DNA of 64,000 nt from Anaspis maculata (GCA_949128115.1 OX421964.1:18996892-19060891), one strand, 5' to 3'. Positions 1 to 11,713 are shown, numbered from the stretch's first letter. Notes: generated by a model from the letters alone, not told the origin. Translations and numbers: made by a program.

Positions 1-351
1 ATTTGTCAGAGGCTGAAAAATTGCACCTATAGTTTTATTGATTATTTGAATAAAAAAAATTTAATATGCTGCATTTTGTTAGTATTGAAACTTAGGCACT
101 CAATTAGTGAAGTTGATAAATTCATGTAGGTATTATACAGCAGAGAAAATTGAGCAATAATTTAAATGTCAATGCAAACGTGTTGTTATATGTTGTAAAA
201 GTTACAGGGTGAGATGGTCGATAGGGCAAGTAATGTTAAAAAATTGACAATCCAGATTGCAAACTTCACTTGAATAATTTGTAGGTACATATTGATGCCT
301 ACTTATGCACCGGGGACCTAAATAATTGAATAAAATCAAATGAACACTCAC
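1..351 (-). other. Intron of the RING-finger gene
   Basis: AT-rich noncoding sequence downstream of the exon 1 donor on the minus strand. No acceptor or further exon is recognised before the window edge, so the intron probably continues outside. Confidence 0.5.
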
Positions 352-693
352 CACGTCCACAATAGCATCGATTTGTTCAGATGAGTCAGGTGGCAATATA
401 GGTGCCCGGCAGTATGGACACGTTGGATTGTCTTCTTTTTCCTGTCGCCACGTGGTTATGCACGACCTGCAGAACAAGTGGTGACAGTTGGTTATTGTAG
501 CCTGTACCACAACTTTTGCGCAAATTGGACACATCAGTTCTTCCTCGATGATTTCCAAAGATTGCTTCGCGAACTCTTCATCTCTGTCTAGAATTTCCAA
601 TAGAGCTGCCCTTGAGGTGAGTCTTGTGGCGTCTGGATCTCCACGCACTGTGTCTTGGATATTTTTGCGAAACTGTTCCACAAGACTAGACAT
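352..693 (-). CDS. RING-finger (C3HC4) protein, first coding exon
   Basis: The exon begins with ATG at 693 and encodes about 114 residues. Residues 55-95 hold a complete C3HC4 RING: C55, C58, C70, H72, C75, C78, C92 and C95. That domain normally binds two zinc ions and recruits an E2 enzyme, so this is probably an E3 ubiquitin ligase. The order of a short acidic or amphipathic N-terminus followed by the RING recalls RNF8/CHFR-like ligases, but the match is not specific enough for a name. The exon ends at a good splice donor: on the minus strand, GTGAGT follows codon 114 at 351-346. The open frame beyond it (to 202) is therefore intron and lacks RING-protein character. The rest of the gene lies left of the window. 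The RING itself is seen directly; ligase activity is inferred from the family. Confidence 0.8.
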
Positions 694-1555
694 TTTTATG
701 AAGTAGAAACTGCACTATAGGATCGACTGCCTTCGAAGATGTTTCGCTGAATACTGACCGACTGAAGAACGATTGACCTAAAGCTTCAAGCTCGGCTCTA
801 AGGGAACTGTTGTTATCTTCGGTGAGCACAATGATAATGAGGGATAGCTGAATAACGGAGCTCAGGTAGACAGACTACAATGGTTGTTGTGTCAAGCTGG
901 AAACAATAAAATATTACCTGGAAGTACCCAAGGGCCTTGAGGTCCCGCAAGCTTTCACAACAATGAGAGGGGTCACGTTGCCAGTTACTCTTTATCTTTT
1001 GTATTAGATTTCATCATGGTACAGGTTCCTTTATTCTCAGTCAAAGCTTAGTTTCTGAAGCATTGTTTGGAAGTTTACGAACCTCAAGCCTCTTGCATGG
1101 GCTCTTTCAGACGATGTTTTTGTTCACTGTTGTCCGGCTTGGCACAACAGCCCGAGCAACAGCCATTGTATTTCACTGTCTACCTGTTTAACTCCGTCAA
1201 CATATTTCAGCCGGACTTATCAAAGACTTTTCTCTTTAAAGTGATGGTGAATTACTCTCAAGTGATTTTTATTGCCAAAATTACATCCAGGACAGACGAA
1301 ACCATAACAATTGATGCCAAACACATATACAAAAACATTTTCATACGGGTTGCTATGAAGGACACCTCCGCTATGTTGGGAAATGCGTCACTTTATGCGA
1401 TTGAAGTGATTGAACAAGAAATAAGAATTTTGTCTTTAGGTCTTTTCCTATCAAATTATGAATTTCCAGTCTTATGAAAACAACTCTGCAGAAATTATCT
1501 AAGAGGACTGATATATGCGAGGGGTAATCTACCTTGGAAATCTGGTGTACACTTC
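694..1555. other. 5' flank of the RING gene; one unrecognised ORF
   Basis: This stretch should hold the 5' UTR and promoter of the RING gene (minus strand), but no clear TATA box is visible. A 136-codon plus-strand ORF at 1067-1477 resembles no family I know. It has no obvious domain, signal peptide or coding partner and is probably a chance frame. Confidence 0.3.
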
Positions 1556-1640
1556 CATGGAAATCTTTGGAAATCATTTGGAAATCATTGAAAATCTTTG
1601 GAAATCAATTGAAATCATTTGAAAAATCATTGGATATCTA
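1556..1640. repeat. Short tandem repeat, TTTGGAAATCA unit
   Basis: About seven imperfect copies of an 11-13 bp unit (variants of TTTGGAAATCA) run in tandem immediately left of the first foldback element. A small AT-rich minisatellite. Confidence 0.7.
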
Positions 1641-1663
1641 TGTATAGTTATACTGTGGTAATA

Positions 1664-2245
1664 CAGGGTGTTTCAGGGATGATAGCAAAAAAATTAACTG
1701 TGGGTAGATCTTGTCAAAATATGACGAAAACCTATGTACCATTTTGCAAAGTTCGGCCTAATAACAAAGGTACAGCCCTCCAAAGTTAACTTTTTTTTGA
1801 TTTTAAAAATTTGTAACTCAGGAACATTTCGACAAATTTAGCTTTAATTCAGCACAAGCTAGTTTGTCAAAATTATCTATCAACCTGCCAAATTTGGAAA
1901 TAATCCAATCAGTGGCGTAGAAGTTATAAGGGGTCACCTCAAGTCAACTTTTCTTCGGATGCTTCTAAATGATTGACCCTCATAACTCCTACATCACTGG
2001 TTGGATTCTTCCCAAATTTGGCAGGTTTATAGATAATTATGACAAACCAGTTTCTGCCTAATTAAAGCTAAATTTGTAAAAACGTTCCTGAGCTACAAAT
2101 TTTTGAAATCCGAAAAAAGTGAACTTTGGAGGGCTGTATCTTCGTCATTAGGCCGAACTTTGCAAAATGGTATATAGGTTTTCGTCATATTTTGACGAGA
2201 TCTACCCACAGTTGAATTCTTTGCTATCATCCCTGAAACACCCTG
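1664..2245. mobile_element. Foldback element A (582 bp), TA target duplication
   Basis: The two halves are inverted copies: CAGGGTGTTTCAGGGATGAT at 1664 is mirrored by its complement ending at 2245. The arms stay alignable almost to the centre (about 1955), including mirrored segments such as CAAATTTGG. TA flanks both ends, as expected for the IS630-Tc1-mariner group. No ORF of note, so non-autonomous. Arm divergence of several percent suggests it is not very recent. Confidence 0.85.
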
Positions 2246-2247
2246 TA

Positions 2248-2622
2248 TAATGTGCCGCACGATGCTCATCCGGTATCATGCTGATATCAATTTTACTAGA
2301 ATGTTATAGCTTTTTTACAAGAAAAATAGGGGTATGAGTCAAAAACCATTTCGAGAAAAAACGTCATTCTCCATATTTTTAATGTTTATATCCACAAGAA
2401 GATATTGGCAAAATAGGGGATGGCAAAAGCTCTAAAAATTTTGCACTGGTCTGTTTGACACCCTGTAGAAAGTTTATTCGTGTTTTCTCGTATTTTGCAA
2501 AACTTGAGTCCAATAGCTAAAGAATGGGGCAGCCAGTCTAAACAGATCCAAAATCGACCAAAGAAACCCAAAACTGATGAAGTGGATGAAAATATCGACA
2601 TATAGATCACCACGAAGGCGTA
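2248..2622. other. AT-rich spacer without recognised feature
   Basis: Nothing beyond AT-rich noncoding sequence is seen. Open frames here are short and without similarity to known families. Confidence 0.4.
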
Positions 2623-4458
2623 TAGTCCGGTGGTTAAGCGCCAAAAAAAGCTCGAACTATGCATTTTGAGCTTAAGCATTGCGCTTTTGGGGTTCGATTG
2701 GGGATCCCCATACCTTAATTTCAAGAGTTGGAGACATCGGTGCACTCGATGCGGAGGGGGTCTGGGGGGCCCTTGAAAGTTGAAGGTGTGAGGCTTCCCA
2801 CCAAATCACCATACCACCACGTAATTCCTACTTGGATGTCATTAAACGACTCTAACCTACACATTGACAACATTTGTTACCATGTCCCAACAGTTCTTCA
2901 CACTGAAAAAAATTATTTCTTATGACAGATCGGAAAAAACTGTTTTTCTCAATTCTTCATCCCCACAACGAATAAACTGCCAAGTTTGGTGTCATTTTAG
3001 AATAAACGGCATCCTCTGATTTCATTCACCGAGTCAAAATGTTTGTGAGATCACCGTGCAAAGAATGGCACGCCAAGAAGTAAGCATTTTTGAGCACCTT
3101 ATTTAACAGCAGTTTCTTGGCTGATACCAATCGATATGATTGATAATTTTGTCATGGATCAATAACTTGAACTCTTTTGTAACGGTAATGCATGTGAATA
3201 AAACTCGACACGAGCGTGGAGGCCTGGAAAAAAATTTTTTCTCCAGCGGTCGAATTGATTTCACGCCTACTAAGCGATAGTTTGTTGGGCTCAGGCAGGC
3301 AGCGTTTGAATAGGTTTGGAGACAAAATTATCATATAATCATATCTTTCCTTGCAGCTGAGTAGCATAATTCTGGAAACTGATTTAAGAATCATCAAAGA
3401 TTATTATGACAGTCACTAGGTACCCCCATGGGGATCAACTGCAGGGATCATGGCTGACGACGGAGGGCATTCAACTTTTAAAGTGTTATTTTCTTTTTTC
3501 CTCTACCAACCTTCAAGGTTGTTATCATTTTGTACGTGTAAGTTTTCTTATGTTTGAAGAAGAAATAATTTTATAAAAACAACCGTGAATATGACTGTCA
3601 GAGTGGCAGAGAATAAGATCTTGAACGTTGAATTCCCTCCGCCGTTAGTCATCACCTCTGCAGTTAACCACCATGTGGGTACTGACCGGCAAAACAATCA
3701 TTGATGATTCATAAATCGATTTCCAGAATTAAACTGCTCAACTTTTCAGATAGATATGGAAATTTTGCTTCCAAAGCTATCCAAACGCTGCCTGCCTGAG
3801 CCCAACAAACTAACGCTCAGTAGGCGTGAAATAAATTCGACCGCTGGAGAAATTTTTTTTTTCCAGGCCTCCACGCTCGTGTCGAGTTTCATTCACATGC
3901 ATTACCTTTACAAAAGGGTTCAAGTTATTGATCCATGACAAAATTATCAATCATATCGATTGGTATCAGCCAAGAAACTACTGTTAAATGAGGTGCTCAA
4001 AAGTGCTCACTTCTTGGCGTGTCATTTTTTGCACGGTGGTCTCACAAACATTTTGACTCGGTGAATGAGATCAGAGGATGCCGTTTACTCCAAAATGACA
4101 CCACACTTGGCAGTTTATTCGTTGTGGGGATGAAAAATTGAGAAAAACTGTTTTTTCCGATCTGTCATAAGAATCAATTTTTTTCAGTATGAAGAACTAT
4201 TTGGACATGGTAACAAATGTTGTCAATGTACAGGTTAGAGTCGTTTGATGGCCTCCCAGTAGGAATTACGTGGTGGTATGGTGATTTGGTGGGAAGCCTC
4301 ACACCTTCAACTTTCAAGGGCCCCCCAGACCCCCTCCGCATCGAGTGCACCGATGTCTCCAACTCTTGAAATTAAGGTTGAGGGACCCCGAATCAAACCC
4401 CAAAAGCCCATTGCTTAAGCTCAAAATGCATAGTTAGAACGCTTAACCACCGGACTAG
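2623..4458. mobile_element. Foldback element B (1.84 kb) with tRNA-like tips
   Basis: The arms begin TAGTCCGGTGGTTAAGCG at 2623 and at 4458 (complement) and remain alignable for about 870 bp, leaving a loop of about 130 bp near 3490-3620. Mirrored open frames prove the symmetry: the frame starting METSVHSMRRG occurs on + at 2728 and on - at 4362, and one ending YKRVQVIDP on - at 3152 and on + at 3938. Each tip carries a box-A-like GGTGGTTAAG and, about 75 bp inward, a box-B-like GGGTTCGATT or GGGTTTGATTC. This suggests each arm starts with a tRNA-derived (SINE-like) head. No transposase is present. Confidence 0.8.
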
Positions 4459-4530
4459 TATAAGGGACACTATTATTTTTTCCGATCTGAAAAGCTTCTA
4501 CTTATAGCGCGAAATTTCTACTTATTAAAA

Positions 4531-4655
4531 GTCAGAATTCTGAGTTTTAAAGTCAGAGTTTTGAGATTAGAGTCGGAATTCTGAGTTCAAAAGTCATTTT
4601 GGAATCCCGAGTTTCAAAGTCGGATATCTGCGCGCGCACAATTCCGAGTTTCAAA
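4531..4655. repeat. Degenerate tandem repeat (about 22-27 bp unit)
   Basis: About five imperfect copies of a unit like AAAGTCAGAATTCTGAGTTT in a row, the last ones diverged to TTCCGAGTTTCAAAGTC. Confidence 0.65.
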
Positions 4656-4679
4656 GTCTCTAGGGTCCATGAACATTTT

Positions 4680-4995
4680 TGTTCAAAACGTCCTTTCGGT
4701 TGGGAATTAGGAATTGAAGAGCAAAATTGGAAAAAAAATCGCAGGAAAATTTGAATTATCCAGGAAAATCTCAAATCTCATTCCCAATCATCTTATCGTA
4801 AAAATCGTCAATTGAGGCTTCACTTTCAGATCCATCATTAACATAAGCCAGGTCTCGAAAACTCTGGCTGATTTTACATTTTCAACCGAAAAATTCCCGA
4901 GAAACTGGTAAAAGAGTTTGAAAATGTCCAAGACCCACTTACCTCTTGTTAAAAAAAAATGGTAGAAACTTGTTCACAGGATAAAAAGTTGGAAA
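4680..4995. repeat. Dispersed repeat, copy 1 (partner near 36905-37172)
   Basis: Short matching blocks occur in the same order here and at 36905-37172: CGTCC(C/T)TTCGG(T/G)TGGGAA(T/G)TTAG at the left, then GAAAATGT(C/T)CAAGA and (C/T)TTGTTCAC at the right. The copies are old and diverged. Type of element unknown. Confidence 0.45.
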
Positions 4996-5000
4996 AGTGA

Positions 5001-5985
5001 AGTAACCAAATCCATAGGTGAAATCAGGAGAGTGTCACAAGCCGACCTGAAACGAAGCTATTGCGGCCATACAAAGGGACCTCAAACATGGTGGCCAAAG
5101 AGAACAGCAAAGGGACCTCAAAGCTATTGGCTGAGCAAACTCTTTCTGAAGCTCACATTGAACAAAATTGTGACGAATCCAGGAGGAGTCCGTTGCGTGG
5201 ACTCCTTTATGACAATCATATGCGCTTCTCACTGTCTGACATGAAGATTCTAACCACCAAGTGATTGTAAGACACCTCCTGCATGTTACTGAAAACGTAC
5301 CCGGTTGAAAATTCATTTGGTTTCAGTTTGATGATGAAAGAGAGAGCTCAAAGTCTCCTTCCTTTCCCTTACCACAGCACAGCTCTACACAGCTGAAACG
5401 GATCCGTTCTCCTGTGCCCCCGGAAAGGAGCTGTGCTGTGCTCTGTGGCAAGGAAAATGAAGGAGACTTCGGGCTCTCTCGTTTATCATCGAACTGAAAA
5501 TCAATCGTAAGTGTCTTACGATCACTTGGTGGTTAGAATCTTCATTGTCGGACAGTGAGAAGCTCATATGATTGTCATTTGGGAGTTCACGAAATGGACT
5601 CCTCCTGGATTCTTCAATTTTGTTCAATGTGAACTTCAGAAAGAATTTTCTCAGCCAACAACTTCGGGCTTTCTTCGCTGTTCTCTTTGACCACCATGTT
5701 TGAGGTCCCTCCTTTGTCTTTTTTGAGATGTTTCTTGAGAAACAACAAGAAGTGGTGATATAAGTACCACATCGGTTTTCCCGGGGCACCACTTCCACTT
5801 TGGAGTGTCCGTTGCTTATTAGCAGCCTGAAATTGGCTTCGCAAGTTATTAATTTTCTTCAATATTTCTTCAGTTAGAAATTGAAGTTTGGGAGTATTTT
5901 CCAGGTTCCTTTGTATGGCCGCAATATCTCTGCTTCAGGCCGGCTTGTTGTGATACTCTCCTGACTTCACCTACGAATTGGTTAT
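5001..5985. mobile_element. Foldback element C (about 985 bp)
   Basis: Inverted arms start AACCAAATCCATAGGTGAA near 5003 and end with the complement near 5984. The apex lies near 5430, in a palindromic CACAGCACAGCTC / GAGCTGTGCTGTG region. The right arm carries about 210 bp (roughly 5700-5910) absent from the left arm, so it was either inserted there or deleted from the left. No coding capacity recognised. Confidence 0.75.
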
Positions 5986-6690
5986 ACTTTACAAATGTAT
6001 AGGCGAGTGTATAGGTAACTGCAAAATTCAATCACCATTTCATACATTTCACTCTGTACGCAGAATACCAACGGCTCTAGAAGGATGTATTTTTTTATAC
6101 ACGCAATGGAAGGCTATAAGGTTGCCGAATAATGGTAGACTAGTTGCCGTGCGAATTATTTCATGGAAATAAAAAAAAACGGAGATTTATTTTTCAACTA
6201 GCTTTCACCGGCCCAAGCAGAGCCTTTGTAGTGAACATTACTCGATACTCGTGGGACCAAACAACTGATGGTGACCAGGTAGCCATATATGGCGTTGTGC
6301 AAGGTGGCTATTTTTGCTGCCTCCTCATGAAGCAAGATTTTTGTCACAAAATGTTTCTCACCCCTTCCCCCTTCATTTGTTCTTATTGGCACAGGGTTCA
6401 ACCAGAAATGTGCCTCCAGCAAAAATCAATCTGTCCACAGGCTTTTGGCATTAATTACCCACATGCACTGGCACTTTCTCATCTATCTAGGTGTTTTTGA
6501 TGCAAATTTGAGAAAACAAGGCAAAATGCACTGTCATAGCCTGCGATCAATTTTTCAAGAAATCACTCCACGACGCAGAAAATCGGCCGATGACCTTATA
6601 TTGCCAAACCAAAAAAAGTACGAAAATATGGAACAGATCTATTATTCAATCTAGCATGAAAATAGCGATCAAACAAGCGAGCAGGACTAC
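5986..6690. other. Noncoding spacer, no recognised gene
   Basis: Contains only short unrelated open frames (for example 6144-6500, 118 codons) with no domain I can identify. Confidence 0.35.
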
Positions 6691-6755
6691 GTCCCCCATA
6701 TTTTTCTAGTCATAGATTTCTATCATCAAAAAAGTACCAAAATAGTACCAAAATA

Positions 6756-8175
6756 TACTGCCTTCCAAAAAAAGTGCGACACCTCGATGCCGTTGGCTGA
6801 TTTTGATCAAATTTTCACAAAACAAGTATTTCATCTACACTAACAAATGATTAACATTCTGGATATCCAGGCGCTGTAGTTGTTTTGTTTTTCCCCTTGG
6901 TAACCGTAAAATACAAGAAATTGTTTTTCGTTTTTCCTGGTTGTTACAAACCACATTTTTTGCAATAAGTTTCAATAGTGAACCCCAAGAGTTCTGAAAT
7001 GCCAAGAGCCCGTCAACCTCGGCAGTACCATCATTTAACCGAGTTCCAGAAGGGACAGATTATTGGCTTAAAAAATGAGGGGATTTCGTATCGAAGAATT
7101 GCGAGACTTGTTGGTTGCAATGCTTCGACTGTGATGAGATGGTGGCGGAGATGGAACGAGGAGGCCAATTATCGGCGACGGAATGGATCAGGTCGTCGTA
7201 GAGCCTCCACGGTACGTCAAGATCAACGTCTTCGAGTAGCGGCTGTAAGAGACCGATTTACGACAACCCGAGCAGTCGGAAACGAGTGGGTTGCAGCTAT
7301 AGGACGCCCAATCTCAATGAGCACGGTCTATAGAAGAATTAGGTCTTTTGGGCTAAGTTCTTATCGTCCGCTGTTAACCCTTCCACTCACTCCTGTTCAC
7401 CGGGCCAGAAGATTGGAGTGGTGCAATGAGCGCAGAAACTGGGTCCAAGAATGGCATCGGGTGGTCTTCAGTGACGAGTCTCGCTTTTGTCTTTGAGCTC
7501 ATGACGGCCGGGGGAGGGTGAGGCGCTTTCGTGGGGAACGGCATAATCCCTAATTTTTTGCCGAGCAACACACTGCCCGTACACCCGGATTGATGGTTTG
7601 GGGAGCAATATGCCATGGAAGCAGGTCACCATTGGTGTTCATTGAGGACACTATGACAGCTGCATCTTACATCGCGAGTGTGCTGGAACCCGTTTGCCTT
7701 CCATACATTCAGGGGCTCAACAACCCTATTTTCCAGCAAGACAATGCACGTCCTCATACGGCAAGAGCTTCAATGCAGTTCCTGGAAGATGCACACGTTG
7801 ACGTGCTTCCATGGCCTGCTTGCTCTCCTGATTTGTCGCCCATCGAACACGTGTGGGATATGATGGGAAGAAAGGTGGGGCAATTACGCCATCCTCCCAA
7901 CAACTTGGAAGATCTCCGTATGGCCTTGCAAGAGGCATGGGATGGCTTGTCACAAGCGGCAATCGACCACTTGATTGAAAGCATGCCTCGTAGGGTTAAT
8001 GAGTGTCGGGCAAATCGTGGAGGAGCGACACATTATTAATTTTTTCTGAAGTTCCTTGTATTACGATTTCCAGAATCTGATTGTTTGTTTCTATTGTTAA
8101 AACACATGTTTTGCGAAAATTTGAATAAAATTGATCCACGGCTTCATGGTGTTGCACTTTTTTTGGAAGGCAGTA
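6756..8175 (+). mobile_element. Tc1-like DNA transposon (1.42 kb)
   Basis: Terminal inverted repeats TACTGCCTTCCAAAAAAAGT (6756) and its complement (ending 8175) enclose a Tc1 transposase. TA dinucleotides at 6754-6755 and 8176-8177 are the target duplication. The flanks rejoin to a sequence that is repeated intact at 8245-8275, which shows the empty site. Confidence 0.93.
6978..8039 (+). pseudogene. Tc1 transposase with two nonsense codons
   Basis: One reading frame of 353 codons runs through the element and is broken by TGA at 7494-7496 and TAA at 7551-7553. The ATG at 6999 (MPRARQPRQ) may be the true start rather than 6978. The N-terminal third has the paired helix-turn-helix DNA-binding region (FQKGQIIGLKNEG.. 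and a second HTH with Arg-rich linker). The catalytic triad is visible: D in FSDESRF, D in FQQDNARPH and E in DLSPIEHVWD, with 34 residues between the last two (DD34E). The enzyme would cut and paste the element at TA. The two stops fall between the first and second catalytic Asp, so no active protein is expected, although the rest of the frame is well preserved. Confidence 0.93.
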
Positions 8176-8300
8176 TAGTATCGTGACACTATGACACTTT
8201 GATTTCATATTTCCTCATATTTTTCTATTCATAGATTTCTAGTATGAAAATAGTACGAGAATAGTATCGTGACACTGGGGCTTTAAGGGAAAAAAATTAG

Positions 8301-10130
8301 GGATGTGGGGCCATTGGCGCAAATCGTGCAGACACTTTATACAGGGTGAAGTAGAAAAAAATTGTTGAAAAATCGTAAATCTTGAACCATAACTGATGGA
8401 CGTACGTAAATCAAGATGTTGATGACGGATTTCATGCTCATGAAGATGCTGCAAACAGTTTTGCAATATCTTGAGGCGTTTTCGAAATACGCTGGCAAAA
8501 GTGAAACTTCTCAATTTTTTTTTTCTTTCCCCTATAAATCAGTTGTTTTTGGAGATATCGAGCTGCAACTTGATATTCCGACAAACAATCATGTTTTAAA
8601 TAGAACGCCATATGGGGACATTGATAAAGCCTGCTAGATTCAAAACTAAGATCTTCAACTTTTTTTTCCATCGTGAGCATCATCTTCAAATTGCCCTTCG
8701 TGGAATTTTTGAAAAAATAACAATTGACGACTTTGTTGCACACACACGATCGCTTTATAATGAAAAACCAGGTCCTGAATTGCGCCAATGACCTCTTCGC
8801 CGAAGAAACGTTATCAAGTTCGTTTTTCTTGATATCTCTCCCCTTACATGACAGTCATGACCGAATGGAACTTTGGATTGATGACATGTTTGTGATATTA
8901 TGATTCACATTATTTTGTGAAGCCGGTCACTAAATTTCATCATCATCAGTCGAATGGTGTTCTTTCGGCGAACAGTTGAACAAAAAGTTTGCTTCGATTC
9001 TTGTGAAAAAGGCAAAAACGGCAAGGTCACGTCGTCATCTCAAACCCGATTGAAGAAAATCTGTAACCAAAAATGTCACCAATTCATACTGAAAGAGTTT
9101 GGAGGAATGTGTTCTATAGTTTGAAGCTAAACCGGAATGGATTGTTCCATCCTGGTTCTGCAGGAGGGACGTCAAAAATGTTGCTACAGCTCATCTTTGG
9201 AGCGTTTCTAGCCAGACGTATTCAACAATAACCGTTTCAAAGATAAGCTGTAGCAACATTTGACGTCCCACCTGCAGAACTAGGGTGGAACAATCCATTT
9301 CGATTTAGCTTCAATAACTACAGTACACATTTCTCCAAACTCTTTCAAAACTCTACCAAAATGGATTGGTAGCATTTTGGGTAACAGATTTTCTTCAATC
9401 GGGCTTGAGAGGACGACGTGACTCCGCCGTTTTTGCATTTTTCACAAAAATCGAAGCAAACTTTTAGTTGAACTGTTCGCCAAATGAAAACCACTTGGCT
9501 GATGATGATGAAGTTTAGTGAGTGGCTTCACAAAATATCACAAACATGTTATCGATCTGAAGTTCCATTTGGTCATGACTGTCACGTAAGTGGAGAGAAT
9601 TCAAGAAAAACGAACTTGATAACGTTTCTTCGACGAAGACGTCATTGGCGCGATTCAGGACCTGGTTTTTCATTATAAAACGATCAGGTGTGTCCAACGA
9701 AGTCGTCACCTGTTTTTTTTTTCAACAATTCCACGAAGGGCAATTTAAAGATTGCGCTCACGATGGAAAAAAAATTTGAAGATCTTAGTTTTGAATCAAG
9801 CAGGCTTTGTCGATGTCCCCACATCGCGTTCCATTAAAAACATGATTGTTCGTCGAAATATCAAGTTGCAGCTCGATATCTCCAACAACAACTTATTTTT
9901 TGGAAAAAGAAAAAAAAAACGAGATTTCACTTCTTCCTGCGTATTTCGGAAACGCCTCAAGATATTCCAAAACTGTTTGCAGCATCTTCATGAGCATGAA
10001 ATTTCTGATCAATACCCTGATTTACATACGTCCATCGGTTATGATTCAAGATTTACGATTTTTCAACAGACTTTTTCTACTTCACCCTGTATAAAGTGTC
10101 TGCACGATTTGCGCCGATGTCCCCACATCC
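8301..10130. mobile_element. Foldback element D (1.83 kb)
   Basis: Arms begin GGATGTGGGG (8301) and end CCCCACATCC (10130). They pair for about 900 bp, with the apex near 9218 where GTTGCTACAGCT(C/T)ATCTTT is mirrored. About 40 bp in from each tip is TATACAGGGTGAAGTAG, a CAGGG-type terminus with adjacent TA like the ends of other foldbacks here. This may therefore be one element inserted into a smaller palindrome. The open frames at 8239-8514 (-) and 9752-10147 (+) are mirror images of each other and not genes. Confidence 0.8.
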
Positions 10131-10465
10131 AGATTGGTCCAGAGTAGTCTCAGTAACAGACATGCAAAGTGACAATGCTTGGTATAAAAGCGCAAGGTAT
10201 TTCCCACTAACGTCCGGACTAATACTAGGTTAATTAATTATGATACAACAATGAATAAGCTTTGCACTTGATTTTATTTGAACGTATTTTGCCAATAAAT
10301 GTGGAAAATTTCTCATTTGCAACTTTGGAATAATCGTTTATTTTATAAGTAACAATTATCGATGGGATGTTTTCAGCGTAGTTGAAGAAACTCTGCTAAA
10401 TGTCCCTAGTGGTTCGTATAGGGGCTTGGGAACATTTGTGTTCTGTATGTTGACAACTCAACCGA
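10131..10465. other. Spacer, nothing recognised
   Basis: AT-rich noncoding sequence left of the hAT element; no repeat structure or coding frame of interest seen. Confidence 0.35.
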
Positions 10466-10473
10466 CTGCTTGT

Positions 10474-11705
10474 CAGTGGCGGACTAAGGGAATTGGAGGC
10501 CCGGGGCGGAATTGTGAGATGGGGCCCCTAAGGAGTGAAAGTTGAGAATATAAAGGGGGACTGGCAGACTTTTTGGCCCGCCCTGCCCCGCCGTAATTGA
10601 GCAAAAGCCTAAGGAACAAAAAATGAGTTGTTAACTTGACTATAAAACACACAGTAGCGCAGTCAGAATTTGAGGGCGGAGAGGGCAAAGGCAACGGCGA
10701 GGGTGCAAGTCAGGGAAAAGTAGCGCCGCAGGCGGAATTTTTTGGGCATAATAATAATGATGCTGATGATAATCGGTATATTTCATGCGTTATACGATTT
10801 CGGTTTTTAACGTTTTCAGCAAAATTACTTGATAATCAAACTTCTTTCCAGTAAAGTTTTGCGCTTCTTGAAAATTTTCGCCAGAATTTTTTTCTGTATC
10901 GGTTTAGTGTGGGATGAAGTGCCGTGGGCGCTTGGGAGGTAGGGGAGTGGGGTCATTCGCCGACTTTCGCCCCCCTTGGCTATGCCACTGATCACCCCAG
11001 TACCTACAAGAAGTTTTCGGTTCCAGCTTTGGATGTTGAATTGGATTTAAACTGTTGACTTGATGCTAAAACCTACTCGTATATACAAAATTAGGAATAA
11101 TATGAATTTCTACTACCTGCAGCGCGCAGACAAGATAATTTTGTTGTTTTGTTTTTTCTTCTTTTGAAAAAAAAGATAAAATACAAAATTTTAAAACTCT
11201 TGAGGCCCTTGGTACTGTGATATCCGGGGCCGGGGCCCCTAAAGCCTAAAGTGAAAATAATTCGCAGGGATTCCGTGATACAGACACACCTCTATTGCCT
11301 GTGTGTAGACGGGTAGGCCCCCAAACCTGTTGTCATGGGGCCTGCCAAGGTAATTTTAAAATGTAAAAAATAGGAAAACAATGTTTCTCACCTAAGTAAT
11401 ATGCAAAAAAAATGATCATTGAAGGAAAAAATTGAAATTTTTGGATTTTAGGCCCCCAAACCTGTTGTCATGGGGCCTGCCAAAGTAATTTTAAAATGTA
11501 AAAAATAGGAAAACAATGTTTCTCACCTAAGTAATATGCAAAAAAAAAGATCATTGAAGGAAAAAATTGAAATCTTTGGATTTTATCCCAATTTTTTTTG
11601 AGGTATTTTTTTACAAACAATGGGAATTGGAGGCCCCATCAGATGATTGAGGCCCCGAGGCCCGGGGCGGACCGCCCCCACCGCCCCCCCCTTAGTCCGC
11701 CACTG
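10474..11705. mobile_element. Non-autonomous hAT element (1.23 kb) with 8-bp TSD
   Basis: Ends are CAGTGGCGGACTAAGGG at 10474 and its complement ending at 11705. A perfect 8-bp target duplication CTGCTTGT lies at 10466-10473 and 11706-11713. CAGTGGC termini and 8-bp duplications are diagnostic of the hAT superfamily. Internally there are GC-rich patches (GGCCCGGGGC) but no transposase frame. A further pair of hAT-like ends (CAGTAGCGCAGTCAGAA near 10652, complement of CAGTGGCATAGCCAAGGGG ending near 10990) suggests a nested second copy, but it lacks a convincing duplication. Confidence 0.88.
11314..11583. repeat. Tandem duplication of 135 bp inside the hAT element
   Basis: Two nearly identical 135-bp units begin TAGGCCCCCAAACCTGTTG at 11314 and 11449. 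They differ at only a few positions (for example GCCAAGG versus GCCAAAG), so the duplication is recent relative to the element. Confidence 0.88.
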
Positions 11706-11713
11706 CTGCTTGT

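Larger units (their letters stand above)
6691..8275. repeat. Tandem copies of an AT-rich unit split by the Tc1 insertion
   Basis: A unit reading CATATTTTTCTA..CATAGATTTCTA..ATAGTATCGTGACACT is present twice. The first copy (6697-6755, resuming at 8176-8195) is split by the Tc1 element. The second lies at 8214-8276. A third related copy ending ATAGTATCGTGACACT lies near 38995. Confidence 0.65.

Noticed and set aside
1067..1477. 136-codon ORF upstream of the RING gene
   Set aside because: No recognisable domain, repeat or codon signature; likely chance.
2728..4362. Two nearly identical small proteins (METSVHSMRRG..) on opposite strands
   Set aside because: They are the same sequence read from the two arms of foldback B; no start context, domain or conservation supports genes.
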